A stretch of DNA of 64,000 bases, taken from assembly GCA_902622245.1 (NCBI GenBank), contig CACNPC010000001.1, forward strand, positions 186,001 to 250,000. Reading direction: 5' to 3'. The notes under the pieces were generated by a model. The model made no database searches, was not told the origin of the DNA, and saw only the letters and a list, made by a program, of their open reading frames with translations. The position numbers were made by a program, and so were the translations under genes. Of the stretch, positions 7,702 through 16,952 are shown piece by piece (within the stretch, counting starts at the first letter, position 1; every line of letters begins with the position of its first letter). The stretch comes from an uncultured Pelagibacteraceae bacterium. Its GTDB lineage: Bacteria > Pseudomonadota > Alphaproteobacteria > Pelagibacterales > Pelagibacteraceae.

Positions 7702-9852
7702 TTATTTTCCAATCGAAATTAACGTTAAATCATCACTTAATTTATTTTCACCTGCAACTTTAACTACTTCTTTTGTGATTTCATTTAGTTGTTTTTTTAT
7801 GTCCATATTGAAGTTTTTCTCAATTATTTGAATTGATCCATCTATTCCTATTTCCTCACCTGAGCTATTTAAGCTTTCGGATAAACCATCAGTGAAAGCG
7901 CAAAACCTTTTATTTTCTAGCTTAACTTTGTGAGTTTTATAGACTGACTTATCCTTTTGAAGTATTACACCCATTGGTGGAGAATTACTTTCAAATTGCT
8001 CATAATTTCCAGATGATGATCTGATTAAAGCTGGCTGATGACCGCCATTTACCCATCTTAATTCATCTGTCCTCATATTATATTCTCCTAATATACTAGT
8101 AACAAACATGCCACCGGTTTTAGTTAAAAACAGATCATTATTCATATGAAACATCATTTCATCCGGATCTACTTGGTCTCTAGACATAATTTCAAAAAGA
8201 GTTGATGCTTTTGCCATTACCATTCCAGCATGAATTCCTTTACCTGCAACATCTGCAATAATAAAGTAAACGCTATCATTGTGAGGATAAAAACTAAAGA
8301 AGTCTCCTGAAACTTCTCTAGCAGCGATATTAATTCCATGCACAGGGTAATTTTCTAAATTCCTCTTTGGTAAAAAGTTTTCTTGAACTTTTACTGCAAG
8401 TTTTACTTCATTTGATATTCTATCTCTCCATACTTTCTTTTCAGCTTCACTAGTTTCTAGCTTACTCATCAATCTGTTGTAATAAAGCCCGATCACACCA
8501 CCAGCAGTAAATGGATCTTGTGGACCTCTAATAGTTAAGTCACCAGACTCAGACTGTTTTTCTAAAATTGTAATTAAATCGTGTTCTACAGAAGTTGCAT
8601 TATGCTCAGCAATATTCAAACCTAACTCTTCATGTAGCGGACTAACTCTTAATGGATAAAAATAATTTAAAATTTTTAATAAAATATATGAACCAAAAAA
8701 CGAGAATACACCGATCGAAACAATTCCAATAAACTGTGCTTTGATTTGTTCTAATCTTGTTAATCCTGTTCCAAGTATTTCAAGATCACTAAATAATCCT
8801 ACAGCAATAGTTCCCCAAACCCCTGCTGCTAAATGAACAGGTACAGCACCAACAACATCATCTATTTCAAATTTATTTAAAAATTCGTTTACAAAAATTG
8901 CAACTACCGCTCCTATAATTCCAACAAATATTGAAGTCACAGATGTCATCGAATTACATCCAGCCGTAATTGCAACTAACCCTGCGAGTGGTCCAAGTAT
9001 AACGTAATAAGGATCTGGTTTTTTAAATAATGCAAATGAAATTCCAAGGCCCGTTAATAATCCAAAAGAAGCTGCCAGAAATGTATTTATTAAAATAAGA
9101 GGAACTGCCTCATCCATAGCTCCATTACTTCCACCATTAAAACCAAACCATCCAAACCATAAAATTAGGGTTCCCAAAACTGCTAAAGGAAAACTTGATC
9201 CTGTGAACTTTCCTTTGTTTGCATCTGAATATTTTCCTATTCTTGGACCTAAAATTAAAACAGCAGAAAGCGCGATCCATCCACCAACAGAATGAACTAT
9301 TGTACTTCCAGCAAAGTCAACAAATCCAATATCTGTCAGCCATCCAGTAGTTTTAACTTGCCCAGTAACCGCAAGTAATTGTCTTGTAGCATCGATATTA
9401 TTTAAATAACTCGAAGACCAGGCCCAATGACCAACTATTGGATAAATAATACCTGTAGCTATAATAGTAATTATTAAATAACCGTTGAACTTCATTCTTT
9501 CAGCAACAGCTCCTGAAACAATTGTAGCTGCAGTTGCAACAAACATTGCTTGAAAGACAAAGTAAGTCATGTACTCAGCTTGATCAGTTTTAAAAAAGAA
9601 TAAATCAGTTCCAAAATAGCCATTAAAACTTTTTCCAAACATCAAACCAAAACCAAATAGCCAAAAAATTACAACCGCAAGACCAAAGTCAGCAGCATTT
9701 TTAAGAGCAACGTTAATGCTATTTTTATGTCTTGAAAGACCAGTTTCCATACACATAAAACCTGCTTGCATTATGAAAACTAAAATTGCGCAATCTATAA
9801 CCCAAAGGGTATCAACAAATGATTTTACTGATTCCAAATCTACATTCTCCAT
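7702..9852 (-). CDS. Ammonium transporter (Amt) domain fused to a SpoIIE/PP2C-type serine phosphatase domain (paralogue)
   Basis: Amt motifs: FQAMFVATAATIVSGAVAERMKF, FAGSTIVHSVGG, WFGWFGFNGGSNG, VPVHLAAGVWGT. SpoIIE motifs: AREVSGDFFSFY, IIADVAGKGIHAGMVMAKA, NGGHQPALI, FTDGLSESL, SDDLTLISIG. Confidence 0.93.
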   Translation of the reverse strand: MENVDLESVKSFVDTLWVIDCAILVFIMQAGFMCMETGLSRHKNSINVALKNAADFGLAVVIFWLFGFGLMFGKSFNGYFGTDLFFFKTDQAEYMTYFVFQAMFVATAATIVSGAVAERMKFNGYLIITIIATGIIYPIVGHWAWSSSYLNNIDATRQLLAVTGQVKTTGWLTDIGFVDFAGSTIVHSVGGWIALSAVLILGPRIGKYSDANKGKFTGSSFPLAVLGTLILWFGWFGFNGGSNGAMDEAVPLILINTFLAASFGLLTGLGISFALFKKPDPYYVILGPLAGLVAITAGCNSMTSVTSIFVGIIGAVVAIFVNEFLNKFEIDDVVGAVPVHLAAGVWGTIAVGLFSDLEILGTGLTRLEQIKAQFIGIVSIGVFSFFGSYILLKILNYFYPLRVSPLHEELGLNIAEHNATSVEHDLITILEKQSESGDLTIRGPQDPFTAGGVIGLYYNRLMSKLETSEAEKKVWRDRISNEVKLAVKVQENFLPKRNLENYPVHGINIAAREVSGDFFSFYPHNDSVYFIIADVAGKGIHAGMVMAKASTLFEIMSRDQVDPDEMMFHMNNDLFLTKTGGMFVTSILGEYNMRTDELRWVNGGHQPALIRSSSGNYEQFESNSPPMGVILQKDKSVYKTHKVKLENKRFCAFTDGLSESLNSSGEEIGIDGSIQIIEKNFNMDIKKQLNEITKEVVKVAGENKLSDDLTLISIGK

Positions 9853-9916
9853 CTTTATCCCTTAGGTTAATATTAAAAGATTATACATTAAATAATTCTG
9901 GTGCTCAAAATAGGTT

Positions 9917-10165
9917 TTAGTTGTCTTTTTTCTTCCAGATAAAATAGAATAAATAAGGTGATAAAGCAGGGACTAATCCAAACCAAATCCACTCATCCCA
10001 CCTAAAACTTTTATCTAAACTCGGATTCCTTAGTCCATTCCACCAGGTTAAATAACCGATAAATATTATCCAACCTAAACTGAGTGTGTAATAAATTTTT
10101 TGATTTTTTGTTGTTTCAGAATTTATGAAATTAGAAATTAGTTTTTTTACTGGCTCTAAATTCAT
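9917..10165 (-). CDS. Small predicted membrane protein (two hydrophobic segments)
   Basis: 82 aa ORF tightly packed between the pilin gene and the Amt-SpoIIE gene on the same strand; no family recognised. Confidence 0.6.
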   Translation of the reverse strand: MNLEPVKKLISNFINSETTKNQKIYYTLSLGWIIFIGYLTWWNGLRNPSLDKSFRWDEWIWFGLVPALSPYLFYFIWKKKDN

Positions 10166-10170
10166 TTAAA

Positions 10171-10611
10171 CTAACACTTATTATTTCTTTCAACTCTAGT
10201 ATCAGCGAATAATTCTATTTTACACCCACTACGATTATTTTCTTCTATAGCTTTTGCTTTAAAACCTGAAGCATCATTAGAAATACAAATCCAATATCCG
10301 TTTAATGCTTTTTTACCTTTTGGATCTATTATTGTTTTCGAACCACCCAATAAATTAGTTTCTATTGATTGAGACGTAGTGACGGTAGCTGTGCAGTCAC
10401 CACTGGTCTTATCATAATAGTATATTTGATTGTCTGAATAATATTCGGTTTGAGCTAACGCTATTTGTCTTAGAACGTTTTCAGTTGATTTTTTCTTAGT
10501 TGATGAAACGTAGCCATTATAGCTTGTTATTCCAATGGCAGCTATAATTCCTAAGATTGCTACGACAACCAAAAGCTCAATGAGTGTAAAACCCCTGCTT
10601 TTGGCTGTCAT
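10171..10611 (-). CDS. Type IV pilin (prepilin with class III signal peptide)
   Basis: MTAKSRGFTLIELLVVVAILGIIAAIGITSY: canonical G|FTLIE prepilin cleavage site and hydrophobic N-terminal helix. Confidence 0.92.
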   Translation of the reverse strand: MTAKSRGFTLIELLVVVAILGIIAAIGITSYNGYVSSTKKKSTENVLRQIALAQTEYYSDNQIYYYDKTSGDCTATVTTSQSIETNLLGGSKTIIDPKGKKALNGYWICISNDASGFKAKAIEENNRSGCKIELFADTRVERNNKC

Positions 10612-10624
10612 AAGAAATTTCTTA

Positions 10625-11086
10625 TTATTCTATGGTAACGTTACCAGTTAAGATGTCTTCATCTTTTTTAGTGCACGATTTTACCTGAACTGTAGTTCCA
10701 TCATCCGTTACATAAGTTTCACCTTCATTTCCTGTTGCTTTGCAATCAGAAAAAGCTGTTAAAGTTATTGCAGACTTAGATGTTTTATATGGATTTTTAA
10801 ATTCAGTGCCTAATGCGTTTGAAACTCCTGTGGCAACTACTCCGCCATTTTTTCTGTCATCACATTTTAAGTTGTTTGACATTACATTTGTCTCACCAAG
10901 CTCACATTTTTTTAACTCAGCTGCAACGTATTTAACTATAGCTGCTTGATTAGATTTAACTGCTGATTTTTTTGCTCCTGATGTGTAACCAGAATAAGCA
11001 ACAACTCCAACTGCTGCTAAAATACCAATAATTGCTACAACGACCAATAATTCTATAAGTGTAAAACCTTTATTATTTTTTTTCAT
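10625..11086 (-). CDS. Type IV pilin (candidate major pilin)
   Basis: MKKNNKGFTLIELLVVVAIIGILAAVGVVAYSGY prepilin motif; first gene of the leftward pilin-Amt gene string. Confidence 0.92.
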   Translation of the reverse strand: MKKNNKGFTLIELLVVVAIIGILAAVGVVAYSGYTSGAKKSAVKSNQAAIVKYVAAELKKCELGETNVMSNNLKCDDRKNGGVVATGVSNALGTEFKNPYKTSKSAITLTAFSDCKATGNEGETYVTDDGTTVQVKSCTKKDEDILTGNVTIE

Positions 11087-11112
11087 AAATGTTTATCCTA
11101 TCGTAAATAAAA

Positions 11113-11128
11113 ATATGTATATACATAT
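11113..11128. promoter_or_regulatory. Perfect 16-bp palindrome in the divergent promoter region between the pilin and STAS genes
   Basis: ATATGTATATACATAT is its own reverse complement and lies in the 141-bp intergenic region 11087-11227. Confidence 0.4.
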
Positions 11129-11227
11129 AATTTATATATTTTAAAAGACAATATCTACACTCTAAAAGTAATCAAATTGGGTCATTTTTGTTGATTTAGC
11201 TATGAAATTTAATAAATATTAATATTT

Positions 11228-11527
11228 ATGTCATATAAAGTTACAGAAGAAGGAGATGTATCCATTGTTCACCTTGATGGTGAAATTGACATGGATGTAA
11301 CTGAAAAAGCAAAAGAAATTATAATGCCTTTAATTGAGGCAAAGAAAGAAGTTCATCTTAATTTAAAAGAAGTTCAATATATGGACTCATCCGGCATCTC
11401 TGTTCTTATTGAGAGTCATCAAAAAGCGAATGAGTTGGGAAAAAAAGTAATTTTAAAAGATATTAGTAAATCAGTTTTAAAAGTAATTATGATGGCAAAA
11501 CTCGAGCAAATATTAAATTTAGGATAA
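11228..11527 (+). CDS. STAS-domain anti-sigma factor antagonist-like protein (RsbV/SpoIIAA type)
   Basis: VSIVHLDGEIDMDVTEKAKE and VQYMDSSGISVLIE with the conserved phosphorylatable serine region. Confidence 0.92.
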   Translation: MSYKVTEEGDVSIVHLDGEIDMDVTEKAKEIIMPLIEAKKEVHLNLKEVQYMDSSGISVLIESHQKANELGKKVILKDISKSVLKVIMMAKLEQILNLG

Positions 11528-11530
11528 ATA

Positions 11531-11959
11531 ATGGTTGCACTAAGACAAATTTCAGAACAACGAGACTTTGTTGTTAGTTCTGCAAGTTTGAAGGACGTAA
11601 GATCATTTTCTAGAGAAGTATTTGAAAAAGTAAATATCGAACAAGATTTAAAAGATGAATTAGTCCTAGCGATTGCTGAGGCTGCACAAAATATTGTCAA
11701 GCATGCTTATCAAGGTGAAGACACTGAAGATAAAATGGAGATAAAAATTTCTTTAAAGAACGGTGAATTAGAGATAGGTTTTTTTGATAAGGGAAGACCT
11801 GTTGATAAAGAAAATGTTCGGCACAGAAAAATTGATGATGTTAAACCAGGTGGTTTAGGAACTTTTTTTATACAACAAATTATGGACGCAGTAGTATTTA
11901 AAGAAGGTGAAAAGCCTTGGATAAATCATTTAATTTTAACAAAGAAAATAAATTATTAA
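11531..11959 (+). CDS. RsbW/SpoIIAB-like HATPase serine kinase (anti-sigma factor type)
   Basis: ELVLAIAEAAQNIVKHAYQG (N box), IGFFDKGRPVD (G1-like), KPGGLGTFFIQQIMD (G2-like). Follows the STAS gene by 3 bp. Confidence 0.9.
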   Translation: MVALRQISEQRDFVVSSASLKDVRSFSREVFEKVNIEQDLKDELVLAIAEAAQNIVKHAYQGEDTEDKMEIKISLKNGELEIGFFDKGRPVDKENVRHRKIDDVKPGGLGTFFIQQIMDAVVFKEGEKPWINHLILTKKINY

Positions 11960-13197
11960 CTTCCAATAATCGCACCAACGTTGAATATTGGTGAGTACAT
12001 CGCAATCATTAATCCACCAATCATTGTTCCCATGAATACAATCATTATAGGTTCAATTAAACTAGACATGTTATCAACTGCGGTATCAAATTCTTCCTCA
12101 TAATAAGCAGAGACAGAACTAAACATCTCATCTAAATTTCCTGTTTGCTCTCCAACAGAAATTAATTGGCTAAACGTTGGTGGAAATACAGGTTCTTTTA
12201 AAAAAAGTTTAGTTAATGTATCTCCTGAAAATACTCCTTTTTTAACATTTTCTAATGCTTGTGTTACTACATCATTGTTGCTGACTGATTTAGCAATCTC
12301 AATACTTTCAAGTAAATTAACACCTGCAGCACTTAAGTTTCCCATGATCAATGAAATTCTTGCTATTAAAGACTTTAAAATCATATCACCAAATACTGGC
12401 ATTCTAAGAACTTGTTGATGCCATTTATATCTTACTGCTGGCATCTTAGTGGTTGTGTATTTAAAAATAATAAATATTGTAAGTAGAACTAAACCTAAAG
12501 TTAAACCACCAGCACCTCTCATAAAGTTACTTGCAGTCATAATTACGGCAGTTGGTGTTGGTAATGCAACACCCATTCCATCGTACATTTTAGCAAATAC
12601 TGGAACAACTTTAATTAACATGAAAACCATAACTATTATGGCGACTGAAAACATAACCACTGGATAGGTTAATGCACTTTTAATTTTCTTTTTTACTTTT
12701 TCTCTTTTTTCAAGAGAATCGACTAATTTAAGCAAGAAAACATCTAATTTACCACTGGCTTCGCCCGCTTTGATAAGATTTATGTAAACATTATCAAATA
12801 TTTTTGGGTATTTTTCAAAACACTTTGATAAAGTAATACCACCCTCAAGATTTTTTCTAACATCTTCAATAATTTCTTTCATTGTGGGATGCTCAATTTG
12901 ATCTCTTAACATTCCCAACACATTTAATATTGGCAATCCAGCTTTTACCATTGTTGCAAATTGTTTGGAGAAAATCATTACATCTTCTGGCTTTACTTTC
13001 TTTTTTCCAAATGAAAATCCACCACCCTTTTTTTTATCTTTTTCTGCTTTTTTCTTTTTAACTTTTGTTAAATTTGTGATTATTACTTTTTGTTCTTTAA
13101 GTTTAAACGAGGCTTCCTCTTGATTAATTGCCTCAATCTCACCCTCTATATATTTACCTGCAGATATACCTTTATATGAAAATGTTTCGGATGACAT
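11956..13197 (-). CDS. pilC: Type IV pilus inner-membrane platform protein
   Basis: T2SF family: FSKQFATMVKAGLPILNVL, GGITLSKCFEKYPKIFDNVYINLIKAGEASGKLD, C-terminal SSLIEPIMIVFMGTMIGGLMIAMYSPIF. Confidence 0.93.
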   Translation of the reverse strand: MSSETFSYKGISAGKYIEGEIEAINQEEASFKLKEQKVIITNLTKVKKKKAEKDKKKGGGFSFGKKKVKPEDVMIFSKQFATMVKAGLPILNVLGMLRDQIEHPTMKEIIEDVRKNLEGGITLSKCFEKYPKIFDNVYINLIKAGEASGKLDVFLLKLVDSLEKREKVKKKIKSALTYPVVMFSVAIIVMVFMLIKVVPVFAKMYDGMGVALPTPTAVIMTASNFMRGAGGLTLGLVLLTIFIIFKYTTTKMPAVRYKWHQQVLRMPVFGDMILKSLIARISLIMGNLSAAGVNLLESIEIAKSVSNNDVVTQALENVKKGVFSGDTLTKLFLKEPVFPPTFSQLISVGEQTGNLDEMFSSVSAYYEEEFDTAVDNMSSLIEPIMIVFMGTMIGGLMIAMYSPIFNVGAIIGS

Positions 13198-13199
13198 TT

Positions 13200-14948
13200 T
13201 TAATCCATCGATAGAACTCTATCGTATTCTCTAAAATTCAAGTCTCCTGTTAAAATAAGCTCTCTTCCCATATCTTGCATTGTTCTAAAACCTTCATTGG
13301 CAGCAATTTCTTTTAACTCAGGAGTGGTTGCTTTTCTTAAAATTGCTTCTTTAATTGGTTTTGTAACATTTAAAATTTCATAAATTCCCATTCGTCCTTT
13401 ATATCCACTATCTTTGCATTTAGCACATCCTTTACCCTTTTGAACTTTTGCTCTTGATGCTTGTTCTACAGTAAATCCTAAGTCAGCAAGTGCTTTTGGT
13501 GTAATATCTTCATCTGGCTCTCTACATTCAGTGCAAGTTTTTCTTGCAAGCCTTTGTGCTAGCACAAGTGAAACAGCTGCACTTATTAAATAATCTGGGG
13601 TTCCCATGTTTTGTAATCTAGTAATTGTGCTTGGTGCATCATTTGTGTGTAAAGTACTAAATACTAAGTGTCCTGTTAGTGCTGCCTTTAATCCAATATC
13701 TACAGTTTCTTTATCCCGCATCTCACCAACAAGAATAATTTCTGGGTCTTGTCTTAAAAAAGATCGAAGTGCTGCAGCAAAATTTAAACCAATATCATCT
13801 TTTATTTGAACTTGTCCAACACCATCCAATTCATATTCAACTGGGTCTTCAGCAGTTAAAATATTTAAATGTGGTTTAGAAACTTCTTTAAGAATACTAT
13901 AAAGTGTTGTTGTTTTTCCTGAACCCGTTGGTCCTGTTACAAGTACTAATCCCTGCGTTCCATGAATTGCTTTTCGTAAATTAGATAAATCTGTTTCTTC
14001 AAAATTTAATTGTTCTAAACTTATGTCTCCCGCATCTTTGTTAAGTACCCGCATTACAATTCTCTCATTGTTTGCAGTTGGTAAAATAGATAATCGAAGA
14101 TCAACTACTTTTCCGTCTATTTTAAATGGTATAGCTCCATCTTGTGGTAACCTTCTTTCAGCAATATCAAGTTTACCCATAATTTTAAAACGTGTAACCA
14201 CTGCCCCATAATTTGAATGTAGAAATTTTGCAAAATGCTCTTGTTCAGTTAAGATACCGTCCAATCTATATCTAACTCTTGATGAAAATCTGTACGGTTC
14301 AATGTGAATATCTGATACACCCGATTTAATTGCTTCTGCAACTACAGCAGTACTAAATTTGATAACATCAGACTCATTTTCTATAGCCTCAATGTCTTCC
14401 TCTGGTTTCTCCTCTAGTACTTCAGCGTTTTCATCAACGTCATAATCAAAAGTTTTAGTTTTTTCGCTATTAGCCTTTTGAATAGACTCCATTGTAGTTT
14501 CACCATCAGCTAATAATCTGTCTATATAGGATGAAATATCTGAAATTTTAGCAGCGTGTAACTCAATATCTTTTTTTGTGATAGTTTTTAAATTTCTCAT
14601 CAAACTTAATTTTGAACTGTCTGGAATTGCTATATGTAAAATATTTCCCTCAATTTTGAATGGGGCTATAAAATTCATATTTATATAATTTGAAGGAAGA
14701 ATAGATTTTATTTCATCAGTGATTTCAACAGTCGATAAATCGATTATATCTAGAGATTGTTCATTTACTAAAAGATCTAAAATTTTTTGTTCGTCAGTTA
14801 ACTTTAATTCAAATACTGCTTCTATTTGAGATTTTTCCCCCTCTGAAGAGGCTTTCTTGATATCAACTAAATCCTTTCCAGAAATAATATCCTGATCAAT
14901 GAGAATATTAATTAAATTTATTTCAGACTCTCTACTAATTTTTAGCAT
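13200..14948 (-). CDS. pilB: Type IV pilus extension ATPase
   Basis: GSPII_E family: Walker A GPTGSGKTTTLYSIL, DPEIILVGEMRDKETVDIGLKAALTGHLVFSTLHTNDAPS, zinc motif CTECREPD...CAKCKDSGY. Confidence 0.95.
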   Translation of the reverse strand: MLKISRESEINLINILIDQDIISGKDLVDIKKASSEGEKSQIEAVFELKLTDEQKILDLLVNEQSLDIIDLSTVEITDEIKSILPSNYINMNFIAPFKIEGNILHIAIPDSSKLSLMRNLKTITKKDIELHAAKISDISSYIDRLLADGETTMESIQKANSEKTKTFDYDVDENAEVLEEKPEEDIEAIENESDVIKFSTAVVAEAIKSGVSDIHIEPYRFSSRVRYRLDGILTEQEHFAKFLHSNYGAVVTRFKIMGKLDIAERRLPQDGAIPFKIDGKVVDLRLSILPTANNERIVMRVLNKDAGDISLEQLNFEETDLSNLRKAIHGTQGLVLVTGPTGSGKTTTLYSILKEVSKPHLNILTAEDPVEYELDGVGQVQIKDDIGLNFAAALRSFLRQDPEIILVGEMRDKETVDIGLKAALTGHLVFSTLHTNDAPSTITRLQNMGTPDYLISAAVSLVLAQRLARKTCTECREPDEDITPKALADLGFTVEQASRAKVQKGKGCAKCKDSGYKGRMGIYEILNVTKPIKEAILRKATTPELKEIAANEGFRTMQDMGRELILTGDLNFREYDRVLSMD

Positions 14949-16498
14949 TATAAAATTCTTGGTGCTATAAATATAAGCAATTCCTCCAAATTGTCTTCAT
15001 TCTTTTTATATTTTAATAGATTACCAATTACAGGGACATTTCCAAGACCTGGAACCTGTTCATTTGCTTTTGTCACATTATTTGATTTTATTCCACCAAT
15101 TACAACAATATCTCCATCAGCAACCAATAATTTCGTGGTAATTTCCATCTTAGTTATAGGAGGTTCTGACTGAGAAGTATCAGCATCATCATTATTTACC
15201 TGAATATCTAACAACACATTACCATCTCCAATTATGCTAGGTGTAACTTGAAGTTTTAATGCTGCCTCTTTAAATGATGTTGATGTTGTACCTTCAGATG
15301 TTGTTTCGTAAGGAATTTCTTTACCTTGCGTAACCGATGCTGGTTGATTGTTGATTGTAAATACTTTTGGATTTGAAATTGTCTCTACTATGCCTGTTTT
15401 TTCTAAAGCTGTAATTTCAGCTTTTAATACAGCCGATCCTGTTCTTTTTAATACTCCAATACCACTTGTCGCTCCAATTGCAGGTAAATTTGTTAAACTA
15501 TCTTTAGCTGTTTGAACAAGTGCAGCAGATGTATCATCTAAAGTTCCTGATGAGCTTGTTGTACCAACAACTCCACCGATTTGTTCTTGTTGTCTTTGGT
15601 AATATCCACCTAGTCTTGTTCCAAGTTGTCTCTCAAATTCAGAAGTGGCTTTTACTACAAATGCTTCGATAAGAACTTGCTCAGTTTTAATATCTATTTC
15701 TGTTAGTACTTTATCTACAGTATCTAAATCTCTTTCCTTACCTCTAACTATAATTGATCTAGTGGCTGTCTCTTCTGTAATTTTTATAGGAGATGTTGAT
15801 GCTTCTCCTGAACCAGTCTGAAATAGTTCTTCAATTGTAGCTTTTGCTAACTCGGGAGATATATAATATAGTCTAAAAATTTCAGATATAATTGGTTCAA
15901 CACTATCCTCTAATTCTACTTTATTTTTAACTGCCTGTGCTCTTTCAGATTTGTAATTTTCTTGTGCAGTTAATGTTTCAGGAGAGTGAATTCTAATTAA
16001 ATTGCTATTAACATCTATGTCAGAAGCATAATTTTTCATGTCTAAAAGAGCTTGGAATGCTTTATCCCATGGCACATCAACTAACTCAGCTGATATTGCA
16101 CCAGCAACCTCATCTCCTACTAAAACATTAATTTCGCCAATTTTACCCATCATTTTCATTGTTTCTTTAAAATCTAAATTTTTAAATTTCAAAGTTACTC
16201 TTTGTTTAAGTAATGGGTAGCTTTCAGGAATTAAAAGATAATTTCTCTGTGTTTCAGATGTTATTTTTCTTCTTTTCTTTAATTTGACCGCATCACCATC
16301 AACTGGCTTAGGTCCCATTTCTAAGGTTTTAGCAATTTCTGCTTGACCTGTTTGTCTTATATCATTTTTAATTAAAGGTGTGTTGTGTTTAAAAGGTTTA
16401 TTATATTTTTGATTAAATTTAGAGTTTGGACCACAACTATTTAAAATTATTGCTAATATTATTAAGTATGCAGATGTAATTATTTTCTTAGTATTCAT
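14948..16498 (-). CDS. pilQ: Outer-membrane secretin (PilQ/MshL-like)
   Basis: Lipoprotein-like start (LNSCGPNS), STN-like region, secretin core VLIEAFVVKATSEFERQLGTRLG...ISNPKVFTINNQPASVTQGKEIPY...VPGLGNVPVIGNLLKYKKNEDNLEELLIFIAPRIL. Confidence 0.9.
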   Translation of the reverse strand: MNTKKIITSAYLIILAIILNSCGPNSKFNQKYNKPFKHNTPLIKNDIRQTGQAEIAKTLEMGPKPVDGDAVKLKKRRKITSETQRNYLLIPESYPLLKQRVTLKFKNLDFKETMKMMGKIGEINVLVGDEVAGAISAELVDVPWDKAFQALLDMKNYASDIDVNSNLIRIHSPETLTAQENYKSERAQAVKNKVELEDSVEPIISEIFRLYYISPELAKATIEELFQTGSGEASTSPIKITEETATRSIIVRGKERDLDTVDKVLTEIDIKTEQVLIEAFVVKATSEFERQLGTRLGGYYQRQQEQIGGVVGTTSSSGTLDDTSAALVQTAKDSLTNLPAIGATSGIGVLKRTGSAVLKAEITALEKTGIVETISNPKVFTINNQPASVTQGKEIPYETTSEGTTSTSFKEAALKLQVTPSIIGDGNVLLDIQVNNDDADTSQSEPPITKMEITTKLLVADGDIVVIGGIKSNNVTKANEQVPGLGNVPVIGNLLKYKKNEDNLEELLIFIAPRIL

Positions 16499-16952
16499 CT
16501 GCCTCTCTTATTTGGTTATTAAAATCTATAATTATGTATGATTTATCTTCTTTTAAAAAGATTGCTTCTGTTAATCTTAAGTCAATTAATTTTACTTTCC
16601 CAAGATATTGACCAAGTGTTATAGTCATTACATCCCCTGATGCATCTGTAAGACTTATATAGCTCGCATTTGCTCCTGATATTAATCCTGATAATTTAAA
16701 ATTATATAAACTCATTGGATCTCTTTCTTCTCCAGTTTCAGGATTTAAAGATGAATTAGATCCTTCATTTCCAGCAAATGGATCATTCAAAGGAACATCC
16801 TCTTCCTCTTCTTCAACTTTTGTTTCTAAAGTTTTTGTAATCTCTTTTGCCTTTTCGACAAGTTCAGCATTTGTAGAATGATTATCTGCAAAACCAATGT
16901 TTGGGATACAGAAAAACAAAATAAAGAATAATATTTTTTTAAAAGAATTCAT
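16488..16952 (-). CDS. Type IV pilus assembly PilP-like protein
   Basis: Signal peptide; DPFAG...DPMSLYNFKLSGLISG...ASYISLTDASGDVMTITLGQYLGKVKLIDL typical of PilP; position between secretin and PilO. Confidence 0.75.
   Translation of the reverse strand: MNSFKKILFFILFFCIPNIGFADNHSTNAELVEKAKEITKTLETKVEEEEEDVPLNDPFAGNEGSNSSLNPETGEERDPMSLYNFKLSGLISGANASYISLTDASGDVMTITLGQYLGKVKLIDLRLTEAIFLKEDKSYIIIDFNNQIREADEY

Noticed and set aside
13606-14211. Plus-strand ORFs (67 and 62 aa) opposite pilB
   Set aside because: Lie entirely opposite the conserved ATPase motifs of pilB; explained by antisense open frames.
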